From Eubacteriaceae bacterium CHKCI004 (lineage in GTDB: Bacteria > Bacillota > Clostridia > Lachnospirales > Lachnospiraceae): 64,000 bases of DNA. The notes beneath the pieces were generated by a model. The model saw only the letters and a program-made list of their open reading frames with translations, was not told the DNA's origin and did not search any database. Below, in pieces: positions 17,652 through 25,323 of this stretch (its first letter is position 1; every line of letters starts with the position of its first letter). A program made the translations under genes and the position numbers. The stretch is taken from assembly GCA_900016875.1 (NCBI GenBank), contig FCNR01000032.1, positions 120,699-184,698 of the forward strand, given 5' to 3'.

Positions 17652-18116
17652 TTACAGACTCTCCTGCTTCTCACAGGATCGTACAAATATATTTTTTATT
17701 TTCTGATCATCAATGTAGCCACAGGCCCTGAGACCTTTTTCCACCACATTACGCCACTTTTCATCGCTGAGCTGGCAGATTTTATTGTCATCAAGTTCTA
17801 CAGTGCAGACATTTCCAGCCCCATAGGGGTTATCACAGGAAACACGATACATATTTCTCCGGCTGATAGCGCCGATTTCTTCCAGCGTGTTGATCATCCG
17901 GTAGACGGTGGCTGAGCCAATGCCGCTGTCTTCTTCCAGGGCTTTGTAATATATTTCCTTGCAGCAGGAACAGTCTTCTTTCAGAATAATATCCAAAAGC
18001 ATTTTCCGCTGCTTTGTGATCCGACAGCCATTTTCCCGTAATCTTTCTATGATAATTTCTTTCTGCATTTGTGTCCGCTGATAACAATCATCAGAAGATA
18101 ACTTTTTATCGCGCAT
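17652..18116 (-). CDS. Fur-family regulator lacking the usual metal-binding His motif
   Basis: A 154-residue Fur-family protein. The winged-helix DNA-binding half is intact (GCRITKQRKMLLDIIL, then GIGSATVYRMINTLEEIGAI). The C-terminal half is short and lacks the His-rich HHxH and CxxC metal sites that define iron-sensing Fur. Instead it has an unusual CSCC at about residues 49-52 and single Cys residues later. It overlaps the end of feoB by 11 nt and is translationally coupled to it, so a link to iron uptake is clear. How it senses its signal is not: Cys-based metal, iron-sulfur or redox sensing are guesses. Confidence 0.8.
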   Translation of the reverse strand: MRDKKLSSDDCYQRTQMQKEIIIERLRENGCRITKQRKMLLDIILKEDCSCCKEIYYKALEEDSGIGSATVYRMINTLEEIGAISRRNMYRVSCDNPYGAGNVCTVELDDNKICQLSDEKWRNVVEKGLRACGYIDDQKIKNIFVRSCEKQESL

Positions 18117-20298
18117 TTGCCATGCCTTTCATATTTACGCCAAGAGTTTTACTTTCTTTGTACGGCCGGAAGAGCAGGTAAACGAAGCCGATGATCAGAA
18201 TCACCGCCACTACCGTTCCGATTCCGAATCCGCCGCCTGCCACGAGGGTTCCGATCTGGTAAATGCAGAGAGAAACTACATAAGCAAGCAAAGTCTGATA
18301 TCCTATGGCGATAAAGAACCATTTAATGTTGTTCATCTCTCTCTTGATGGCGCCCATGGCAGCAAAACAAGGTGCGCAGAGAAGGTTAAACACAAGGAAG
18401 GAATACGCTGCCACCGCCGTCATACTGCCGGCAAGCTGCCCCCAGATCTCCGCTCCATCTTCCGCGACTTCCGCGAATCCGAAGAGAATACCAAAAGTAC
18501 CTACTACATTCTCTTTTGCGATCAGTCCGGTAACCGCTGCCACTGCCATTTTCCAGTCGCCCCATCCAAGCGGTGCAAAAATCGGTGCGATCACGTTACC
18601 GATGGCTGCAAGAATACTGCTGTCAAGCTGCTCTGCTTCCAGCATGGTAAACCGTCCGTCCACCCATCCGAAGCCCTGCAGGAACCAAAGTACAATGGTT
18701 GATAAAAGAATGATCGTTCCAGCTTTTTTAATGAAGGAATACCCGCGCTCCCACATGCTCCGCAGTACATTTCCCACGGTCGGCAGATGGTAAGCCGGAA
18801 GCTCCATGACAAACGGAGCAGGGTCGCCTGCAAACAGCTTTGTTTTCTTTAAAATGATACCGGAGCAGATGATGGCCGCGATACCTACAAAGTATGCGCT
18901 CGGAGCCACCCACCATGCGCCGTCAAACAGCGCGCCGGCGATCAGCGCGATAATCGGCAGTTTTGCGCCGCAAGGCACAAAAGTTGTCGTCATAATCGTC
19001 ATCTTGCGGTCTCTGTCATTTTCAATGGTACGGGAAGCCATGATTCCCGGAACACCGCAGCCGCTTCCAATGAGCATCGGAATGAAAGACTTTCCGGAAA
19101 GACCGAATTTACGGAAAATACGGTCCATGATGAAAGCCACACGCGCCATATATCCGCATCCTTCCAGGAATGCCAGGAAAATAAACAGTACGAGCATCTG
19201 AGGAACAAAGCCGAGAACGGCTCCTACACCGGCTACAATACCATCCAGAATAAGACTCTGCAGCCATCCGGCACAGCCGATGGCGTTCAGTCCGCCTTCA
19301 ATAATCGCCGGGATACTTGGCACGAAAATGGACTCGATGCCAAAAAGATGCCAGCCGTCTGCAAACACGCCGTCGTTAACCCAGTCTGTCGCCCATGTTC
19401 CCACGGTTGTCACAGATACGTAGTATACGATGAACATGACCGCCGCAAAAATCGGCAGCGCCAGAAACCTGTTAGTTACGATCTTATCAATTTTATCTGA
19501 AGTTGTTAATTTTTCACCTTTTGCCTTTGTGACACAGTCATGGATAATGGATGAAATGTATGTATATCTCTCGTTGGTTATAATACTTTCCGTGTCGTCA
19601 TCGAATTTGTCTTCCAGCATTTTAATCTGTGCGGAAACATCCGGAACTCTGGAAAGCTGCTCTCCTATTTTATCATCTTTCTCCAGAAGCTTTATGGCAA
19701 AGAAACGTTTCTGCTCTTCCGGCACCTGACTGCCCAGCAGAGCAGCTACATCTTCGATGATGTTCTCCACTTCGGAGTCAAAACTGTGTACCGGCATTGC
19801 CGCCTGCTTCTTCTGAGCCAGATGGACAGCTTTCTCGGACAGTGTTTTTATTCCGGTTCCTTTCAGCGCAGAAATCTCAACAACCTCGCAGCCCAGCTTG
19901 TCGGCCAGCTTATTGGTATAGATCTTATCTCCGCTTTTTTCCAGAATATCTATCATGTTTACCGCCATGATCACCGGAATCCCCAGCTCCATCAATTGCG
20001 TGGAGAGATACAGGTTACGCTCAATATTGGTACCGTCAATAATATTAATGATGGCGTCCGGTCTCTCGCCGATGAGATAATTACGGGCCACCACTTCCTC
20101 CAGCGTATATGGGGATAAAGAATATATTCCCGGTAAATCCATGATCACAACATCTTTATGTCCTTTTAATTTTCCTTCTTTTTTCTCCACTGTAACGCCC
20201 GGCCAGTTTCCTACAAACTGATTGGAACCAGTCAGCGCGTTAAACAATGTCGTTTTTCCGCAGTTAGGATTACCTGCTAACGCAATTTTCAATGACAT
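18106..20298 (-). CDS. feoB: Ferrous iron transporter FeoB
   Basis: A membrane protein of about 730 residues that imports Fe2+. The N-terminal G domain has GNPNCGKTT (G1), DLPGIYSL (G3) and NMID (G4), then a helical GDI-type domain. The membrane part contains two Gate regions (FLEGCGYMARVAFIMDR with GSGCGVPGIMASR, and FVPCGAKLPI). Length and motif order are complete. The start at 20298 is preferred because AAGGAG lies 7 nt upstream; the ATG at 20304 is too close. It follows two feoA genes, overlaps the Fur-like gene, and has its own upstream operator, described separately. Confidence 0.95.
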   Translation of the reverse strand: MSLKIALAGNPNCGKTTLFNALTGSNQFVGNWPGVTVEKKEGKLKGHKDVVIMDLPGIYSLSPYTLEEVVARNYLIGERPDAIINIIDGTNIERNLYLSTQLMELGIPVIMAVNMIDILEKSGDKIYTNKLADKLGCEVVEISALKGTGIKTLSEKAVHLAQKKQAAMPVHSFDSEVENIIEDVAALLGSQVPEEQKRFFAIKLLEKDDKIGEQLSRVPDVSAQIKMLEDKFDDDTESIITNERYTYISSIIHDCVTKAKGEKLTTSDKIDKIVTNRFLALPIFAAVMFIVYYVSVTTVGTWATDWVNDGVFADGWHLFGIESIFVPSIPAIIEGGLNAIGCAGWLQSLILDGIVAGVGAVLGFVPQMLVLFIFLAFLEGCGYMARVAFIMDRIFRKFGLSGKSFIPMLIGSGCGVPGIMASRTIENDRDRKMTIMTTTFVPCGAKLPIIALIAGALFDGAWWVAPSAYFVGIAAIICSGIILKKTKLFAGDPAPFVMELPAYHLPTVGNVLRSMWERGYSFIKKAGTIILLSTIVLWFLQGFGWVDGRFTMLEAEQLDSSILAAIGNVIAPIFAPLGWGDWKMAVAAVTGLIAKENVVGTFGILFGFAEVAEDGAEIWGQLAGSMTAVAAYSFLVFNLLCAPCFAAMGAIKREMNNIKWFFIAIGYQTLLAYVVSLCIYQIGTLVAGGGFGIGTVVAVILIIGFVYLLFRPYKESKTLGVNMKGMANAR

Positions 20299-20317
20299 TT
20301 TCATGCTCCTTTTCTCG

Positions 20318-20357
20318 ATAGATTATTCATACTTAGAATAGATTGTTCACACTTTAA
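20318..20357. repeat. 20-bp tandem direct repeat in feoB leader
   Basis: Two adjacent 20-bp units begin ATAGATTATTCATACTT (20318) and ATAGATTGTTCACACTT (20338) and differ at two positions in the first 17. The period is about two DNA turns. They lie between the TTAG-N6-CTAA operator and the feoB start, and may bind a regulator. Confidence 0.45.
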
Positions 20358-20371
20358 TTAGTACATTCTAA
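20358..20371. promoter_or_regulatory. TTAG-N6-CTAA operator upstream of feoB
   Basis: On the minus strand TTAGAATGTACTAA, an inverted repeat of the DtxR/IdeR half-site type. It follows a possible -35 TTGACG and overlaps where a -10 would lie. Two similar sites occur upstream of the first feoA gene and the DUF3793 gene. Confidence 0.6.
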
Positions 20372-20389
20372 CCTCTGCGTCAAAAAAAA

Positions 20390-20629
20390 TTAGCCAATCA
20401 AAATCATATCGGCATCTGCTTTTCGCAAAGACAGCTCATATCCGCGGACGGTTATTTCTACCGGATCTCCAAGCGGCGCGACCTTACGAACATATATGTC
20501 CACACCTTTTGTAATTCCCATATCCATAATTCTCCGCTTTACCGGCCCGTCGCCTGTCAGCTTTGTCACTTTGACCGTCTGCCCTATTTTTGCGTTACGC
20601 AAAGTTTTCATTCCAACATTCTTTTCCAT
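20390..20629 (-). CDS. feoA: FeoA family protein (second copy)
   Basis: A 79-residue SH3-like FeoA protein, a cytoplasmic partner of FeoB. Typical features are LRNAKIGQTVKVTKLTGDGPVKRRIMDMGITKGV, then VAPLGDPVEITVRGYELSLRKADADMI. AGGAG lies about 8 nt before the start. It is the second of two feoA genes in tandem, 54 nt after the first and 91 nt before feoB. In other clostridia the paired FeoA proteins are thought to act together on one FeoB. Confidence 0.92.
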   Translation of the reverse strand: MEKNVGMKTLRNAKIGQTVKVTKLTGDGPVKRRIMDMGITKGVDIYVRKVAPLGDPVEITVRGYELSLRKADADMILIG

Positions 20630-20683
20630 TCATCCAGTCTCCTATCCAGTAATTAAGTTCCAGAGAATCTTATTCCGCCACAG

Positions 20684-20896
20684 CTATATCATAATTTTTG
20701 TGGCCATATCTTTTCCAATGGCAACTCTGGAATCTTTCACATTGACAATGACATTTCCTCCCACTCGTGAAACAAGAGTGATGGTTCCTCCCGTCACAAA
20801 TCCAAGATTTTCCAGAAACTTGCGGGTTTCTTCCTTCCCGCCCACACGTTTGATTGTAATTGGTTCGCCAACATCGGCCATAGTCAGTGGCATCAT
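20684..20896 (-). CDS. feoA: FeoA family protein (first copy)
   Basis: A 70-residue FeoA protein with KFLENLGFVTGGTITLVSRVGGNVIVNVKDSRVAIGKDMATKI, the usual beta-barrel core of the family. It is divergent from its neighbour copy (clearly a different subtype) and is first in the feo operon. AGAGG precedes the start; ATG codons at 20896 and 20893 are both possible. The promoter and operator immediately upstream point to iron-dependent control. Confidence 0.9.
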   Translation of the reverse strand: MMPLTMADVGEPITIKRVGGKEETRKFLENLGFVTGGTITLVSRVGGNVIVNVKDSRVAIGKDMATKIMI

Positions 20897-20948
20897 CTCA
20901 TCCTCTTTCTTTTCTGCATTTTATCTGCAGTTGCTTTTTCTCACAAAG

Positions 20949-20979
20949 TTAGTATATGCTAATCGAAATAAGTTGTCAA
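20949..20979 (-). promoter_or_regulatory. feo operon promoter with TTAG-N6-CTAA operator
   Basis: TTGACA (20974-20979), 17 bp, TATACT (20951-20956) on the minus strand. The inverted repeat TTAGCATATACTAA (20949-20962) covers the -10. Its half-sites are those of DtxR/IdeR-type iron repressors rather than the GATAAT-based Fur box. The repressor gene is not seen in the window unless it is the Fur-like gene. Confidence 0.72.
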
Positions 20980-21015
20980 TAACATAATTGAGAAAAATTA
21001 TCAACAAACCGCAGA

Positions 21016-21447
21016 CTACATCTGAGCCATCTGTTTTCCGAGAGATTTCAGTTCGTCAACGGCCGCATCATCCGGCATCTCCTGGCAGATAAAGCCTTCT
21101 CCGTTAACAAGCTCCGCACCGGCGCCGCTCATTCTCTCTTCCCAGTCTCTCATCCACTGTCCATCTCCCCATCCGTAGGAACCAAACAAAAGGATCTTCT
21201 TTCCGGAAGCAAATCCTTCCACCTCTTCCACGAACGGCTCCATTTCCATTTCCTCAAGAACCTCCGCTCCCATGGCCGGGCAGCCCAGCGCAAATACCTT
21301 TGCTTCTTTCAGATCATCCATGGATGCGCTTCCCACTTCCACAACAACTGCTTCTTTGCCCGCCTCGCTGATGCCCTCGCCGATGGCCTCTGCCATGGCC
21401 TGTGTATTTCCTGTCTGAGACCAGTAAACAACATATAATTTTTCCAT
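21016..21447 (-). CDS. Flavodoxin
   Basis: A 143-residue flavodoxin, an FMN electron carrier that replaces ferredoxin when iron is scarce. The FMN phosphate loop is WSQTGNTQAMAEAI, and the second and third FMN loops are at CPAMGAEVLEE and GSYGWGDGQWM. It follows the DUF3793 gene by 4 nt. The pair lies downstream of an iron-type operator, which fits the role of flavodoxin in iron limitation. Confidence 0.92.
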   Translation of the reverse strand: MEKLYVVYWSQTGNTQAMAEAIGEGISEAGKEAVVVEVGSASMDDLKEAKVFALGCPAMGAEVLEEMEMEPFVEEVEGFASGKKILLFGSYGWGDGQWMRDWEERMSGAGAELVNGEGFICQEMPDDAAVDELKSLGKQMAQM

Positions 21448-21451
21448 TAAT

Positions 21452-22045
21452 TCATCCTCCTGCTACCTGTATTAATTCCTGAATTTCCTTTCCATCAAAG
21501 ATGGCGCGAATCAGACGCTCCCTGGCCAGTTCAAACTTCTGAAACAGACTTAATTTAGCCGCAGGATCCGCGTATACCTGCCAGTATCCCGTACAGAGGT
21601 AGTTTCTTCCCTTATTCTCCATGTATCCCTGAACATCTTCCGCCGGATAGCCCAGAAGTAATCCCAGTTCATGGGGGAAATCTCCCTTTTTCCCTATATA
21701 AGAACGATATTTCTCTTTGACGGAATGGAGCACTTCATAAAATCCTTTTCCTTCATAACCCAATACGCAAAGAAGGCGGATCACTTCTTCGCTGGCCAGA
21801 TATTCTTTCAGCCACCTCTCATGATAAATGAGCATGGTTGTTTTTTTATCCATACGCGCCAGGCGGACACAGGATATTCTGGTTCCATTGAGAATCTTTC
21901 TGGCGTCCTCCTCATTCTCGCTGGCAATAATCAGCAGATTCGACGCCTTCAGCCCGGCGATCATCGGCGCGCATTGAAGGAGAAGCTGAACCTCCAGAGA
22001 TTCCCGGTCTAATTTCTGTACGATTTTTAAAGTCTCTCTGTTCAT
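21452..22045 (-). CDS. DUF3793 family protein
   Basis: A 197-residue protein of the DUF3793 family, recognised by LLLQCAPMIAGLKASNLLII near the start and GLLLGYPAEDVQGYMENKGRNYLCTGYWQVY near 130-160. It has no membrane segment and its function is unknown. The family is common in clostridia and frequently sits next to flavodoxin, as here. The double TTAG-type operator over its promoter suggests that it is expressed under iron starvation, so a role in heme or iron handling is a reasonable but untested idea. AGGAGG precedes the start. Confidence 0.75.
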   Translation of the reverse strand: MNRETLKIVQKLDRESLEVQLLLQCAPMIAGLKASNLLIIASENEEDARKILNGTRISCVRLARMDKKTTMLIYHERWLKEYLASEEVIRLLCVLGYEGKGFYEVLHSVKEKYRSYIGKKGDFPHELGLLLGYPAEDVQGYMENKGRNYLCTGYWQVYADPAAKLSLFQKFELARERLIRAIFDGKEIQELIQVAGG

Positions 22046-22060
22046 ATGTTTTCCTCCTGG

Positions 22061-22112
22061 TTAGGTATTTCTAACTCAAATTAAATATACCTAATAAAGG
22101 AGAATTCGTCAA
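22061..22112 (-). promoter_or_regulatory. DUF3793-flavodoxin promoter with two iron-type operators
   Basis: TTGACG (22107-22112), 17 bp, TATATT (22084-22089) on the minus strand. One operator, TTAGGTATATTTAA (22081-22094), overlaps the -10. A second, TTAGAAATACCTAA (22061-22074), lies 20 bp downstream. Two sites on the same DNA face suggest cooperative repression. Confidence 0.7.
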
Positions 22113-22151
22113 TACCTGTTGTTGAGGATTTTTTTCAGGAAAAGCATATCA

Positions 22152-24419
22152 TTATTTTTGTGTCAATTTCATATATTTCCGGTTAAATTCCTCCCGCGGA
22201 ATCGGCCGGCTGTAATAATAGCCCTGCCCCAGATCACAGCCCATATCCAGACACAGCTTCTCATTTTCCACAGTCTCGACACCTTCCACCACCGTGGAAA
22301 TCTTCAGCCGTCTGGTCAGCTGTACGATCTGTTCCATGATCACGCGGGAGCGGGCGTTCTTTCCGTCGCTGACCTCCAGAAGGAAGCCCCGGTCCAGTTT
22401 CAGTTCGTCGATATGCAGGTTTCCAAGGATATTCAGCGAGGAATAGCCGCTTCCAAAATCATCCATGGAAATACGGAATCCCAGTTTCTGCAGCAGAGAG
22501 ATCTTCTGGTTCAGCTCGTCCACATGATCCGCTGCCAGCCCCTCCAATATCTCAAGGGTCAGCAGGTTGCCCGGAACATCATATTTCTCAATGAGAGCGG
22601 TCAGCGTCTCTATATAATCATTCTCATAAAACAAAATCTTAGACTGATTAACAGAAATACCAATGGGTTCTGTACCTGCATCCAGCCATTCACGGATCTG
22701 ACGGCAGGCGCATTCCACCATATAGAGATCAAGCTTTGCACAGAATCCGTTTCTCTCAAACAACGGAATAAATTCATCAGGATAGATCATGGATCCATCC
22801 GACTTCATCCAGCGGACCAGCGCCTCAGCGCCCTTAAGCCGCCCCGTCTGCAGATCCATTTTCGGCTGCAGATAGAACTTAAACTCTCCGTCCCTGAGAG
22901 CCTGATGCATATGGCTCTCCACATAATTCTCCGTCTTTTCTTTCTCATGCAGCTTCGAATCATAAAACCAGACGTTATTCTTATAAGAACCCTTTGCCGT
23001 GGTCAGCGCGAACATCACATGGGTCATCAGCGGCGTCACATCCTTATCGCCCTCCTCGTTGGCTGCCACGCCGCAGTAAAGAAGAATCTGGTAATTATTA
23101 TGATGATGGCTGGAAATCTTGACCACAGAATCCATGATATTCTGAAGTCTCGTCAATATCTTCTGCCTGTCTGTTTCCAGCAGGCAAAGATAGAACAGAT
23201 CCGCCTTATCCCGCGCAAAAAATTCTCCCGTCTGCATTTTATAGTCCAGCACGTCTTTCACCTCAACGAGCAGCGTATCCCCATATTCTCTTCCAAAAAT
23301 CTCATTGATAAACTTGAACTGGTGAATATTCAGCGCCACCACCGACAGAGCTCTTCCCTGCTCCAGAAGCTTGGACAGCTCCTGATTAAAAAAGGAGAGA
23401 TTCTTTGCTCCGGTCAACGGATCATGATAGGCATGACGCCAGAGCTCCCGGTTATTTTTCTGCACCAGACGAAAACCATATATAAGCAGAAAGAGAATGA
23501 TCAGAGCCACTCCGGCAAGTCCGATTCCCATGATCGCAAGCACCGGATAGAGAGATTGATTGCTCTCCTGCAATGTATTGACGCACATCAGATACCATCC
23601 GTTTAATCCCACAGGATCAAGAAGCACCTGATATGTTTCATCCTCATACGTAAAGGAAGAGAACACGCTCTCCTGCCTGTTCATCTTTTCCTTCAGCACC
23701 GGAACTTCTTCCGGGTCAAAATACGGCCCGTCAAAGATATTCTGCATTTCTTCCTTCACTACGGCGTTCTGAGAGCGAATCAGAAAATCCCCTTCCGTTC
23801 CTACCATGTGCAGATAACCATTACCACCGAGCACTGTGTTGCCATCAAAAATATCAGAAAAAATCTCCAGCTGATCGCTGGCCATCAGAGCGCCCGCCAG
23901 CTCATCGTTGATATATACAGGAACTGCATAGGCAAACACACTTTCTTCCATGGCTTCGCTGTAAAACAGGCGGGATACACTTTTCTCCCCCTGAAGAGCC
24001 TTTTCAACGACAGGATGCACGGCCTTGTTCAGATCCGTATACTCTATATCTGTGCTGACGCCGGCTCCCGTGATGGAAACAATACCGTCTCCTTCTTTAT
24101 AGAAAAACGCCATGGTCTGAAAATTATTCTGCTCATTTGAAATATTCAGTCTTTCGGCAAATGTCTCTCTGTCCTCCAGAAGCTCGCTGGTAAAAAAACT
24201 CGCCAGCGTATCCAGGCTCTGGAAATCCGCATTAATCTGCCGGTAAATCCTGCCTTTATATTCTTCCGTCTCGACCGTCATCTGTTTTCTTGCAGAATCG
24301 TTCATGGTCTGCATCAGAAAATATATGAGAAATACGGCAATGGCTACCAGTAAAAGGACAACGCCGGCAGTCAGGCGCACCATCCTTTTTATCTGTAAAC
24401 GTGTCATTTTCTCATTCAT
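22152..24419 (-). CDS. Membrane c-di-GMP phosphodiesterase (degenerate GGDEF + EAL)
   Basis: A 755-residue signalling protein. Two membrane helices (about 11-33 and 297-322) flank an extracytoplasmic sensor of about 260 residues, of Cache type by layout. A GGDEF domain follows but its active site is lost, ARDKADLF standing where GGDEF should be. The C-terminal EAL domain keeps the catalytic residues: EALVRW, SVNQS, LEILEG, DDFGSGYSSL, ELKLDR and VEGVET. It should therefore degrade c-di-GMP in response to an outside ligand, perhaps with the dead GGDEF binding GTP. It is a single gene, not in an obvious operon. Confidence 0.88.
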   Translation of the reverse strand: MNEKMTRLQIKRMVRLTAGVVLLLVAIAVFLIYFLMQTMNDSARKQMTVETEEYKGRIYRQINADFQSLDTLASFFTSELLEDRETFAERLNISNEQNNFQTMAFFYKEGDGIVSITGAGVSTDIEYTDLNKAVHPVVEKALQGEKSVSRLFYSEAMEESVFAYAVPVYINDELAGALMASDQLEIFSDIFDGNTVLGGNGYLHMVGTEGDFLIRSQNAVVKEEMQNIFDGPYFDPEEVPVLKEKMNRQESVFSSFTYEDETYQVLLDPVGLNGWYLMCVNTLQESNQSLYPVLAIMGIGLAGVALIILFLLIYGFRLVQKNNRELWRHAYHDPLTGAKNLSFFNQELSKLLEQGRALSVVALNIHQFKFINEIFGREYGDTLLVEVKDVLDYKMQTGEFFARDKADLFYLCLLETDRQKILTRLQNIMDSVVKISSHHHNNYQILLYCGVAANEEGDKDVTPLMTHVMFALTTAKGSYKNNVWFYDSKLHEKEKTENYVESHMHQALRDGEFKFYLQPKMDLQTGRLKGAEALVRWMKSDGSMIYPDEFIPLFERNGFCAKLDLYMVECACRQIREWLDAGTEPIGISVNQSKILFYENDYIETLTALIEKYDVPGNLLTLEILEGLAADHVDELNQKISLLQKLGFRISMDDFGSGYSSLNILGNLHIDELKLDRGFLLEVSDGKNARSRVIMEQIVQLTRRLKISTVVEGVETVENEKLCLDMGCDLGQGYYYSRPIPREEFNRKYMKLTQK

Positions 24420-24508
24420 GTTTATCGCCCCTCATCCAGTGGTTTTATACATTTTTTGTATTTATTATACACGAAATCCCTCTGGTTTCCATGTGCAATC
24501 TATGATTT

Positions 24509-25282
24509 TTATTTATCAAAATACCATGCCCAGAGATGCAGCAGGACATACAGCGCCGGCTGATGCAGCAGATACAGCAGAAGACTGCGCTGCCCGATCC
24601 ACCGGAGTGCCGGCGCTCTCCCTCTTTTAAGAAAATGTAAAGGTTCCTCCTTCTGTGAGCACATTACACACCGGTACAGAAAATATCCGCTCAAAAACAA
24701 AAATAACCACGGAATCAATGAAAAATAGTCCGTGGAATAGAAATCTCCCGGCGGAAATCCCAGAAATGCGGTTACGAAATTGTCATACAGTCCTTCCGGC
24801 AGCTTCAGAAGACGCCATTCTTCAAAGCCAAGAAATCCCACGTTGACATTTCTTGTAAACACAAAAAGAACGATGCTTGCGATCAGTCCCGGCGCCGGCC
24901 GGCACCGGGAAAGAAGCGGCTGCAGCAAAGTTGTGAGAAACGCCGCCGTTCCAAGAAAGGTAAGCACGCCGAACACTACTCTGTCCTCCGGCAGGAACAG
25001 GCAGGTCACCAGCGTTACAAGAAAACCGGCGCCAAATACCAGGCCCGCATGTCTGTATTTATTCCGTCCAAACGCCCAGCAGAATCCGGACAGCAGGATA
25101 AAGCACCAGCAGATACTCTGCTGCCACACATACCCGGCTGTTCCCTCGTACCACGCTATCTCATGTCCAAACATGTAGACCAGATCCCACATACCATGAT
25201 ACAGTACCATGCTGATAAATACCAGTCCCCGCAGTTCATCCAGGGCAAAATATCTCCCCCGTCTTCTATTTCTGTCCTCCAT
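24509..25282 (-). CDS. DUF1624 / HGSNAT-like membrane acyltransferase
   Basis: A 257-residue membrane protein with about seven hydrophobic segments. The opening RYFALDELRGLVFISMVLYHGMWDL has the Asp-x-x-Arg-Gly and His pattern of DUF1624/heparan-alpha-glucosaminide N-acetyltransferase-like proteins. The end RSLLLYLLHQPALYVLLHL matches the final helix of that family. It may move acetyl groups across the membrane onto sugars; the bacterial substrate is not known. It lies 41 nt after the trkH stop and may be read from the same transcript. Confidence 0.7.
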   Translation of the reverse strand: MEDRNRRRGRYFALDELRGLVFISMVLYHGMWDLVYMFGHEIAWYEGTAGYVWQQSICWCFILLSGFCWAFGRNKYRHAGLVFGAGFLVTLVTCLFLPEDRVVFGVLTFLGTAAFLTTLLQPLLSRCRPAPGLIASIVLFVFTRNVNVGFLGFEEWRLLKLPEGLYDNFVTAFLGFPPGDFYSTDYFSLIPWLFLFLSGYFLYRCVMCSQKEEPLHFLKRGRAPALRWIGQRSLLLYLLHQPALYVLLHLWAWYFDK

Positions 25283-25323
25283 CGCGCTTTCCTTTCCAGC
25301 TGCCGCTCTCCTCTTTTATGTCT

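Noticed and set aside
22119..23606. Plus-strand frame of 495 codons
   Set aside because: Lies opposite the GGDEF-EAL gene, shows no domain motif and no ribosome site; chance open frame.
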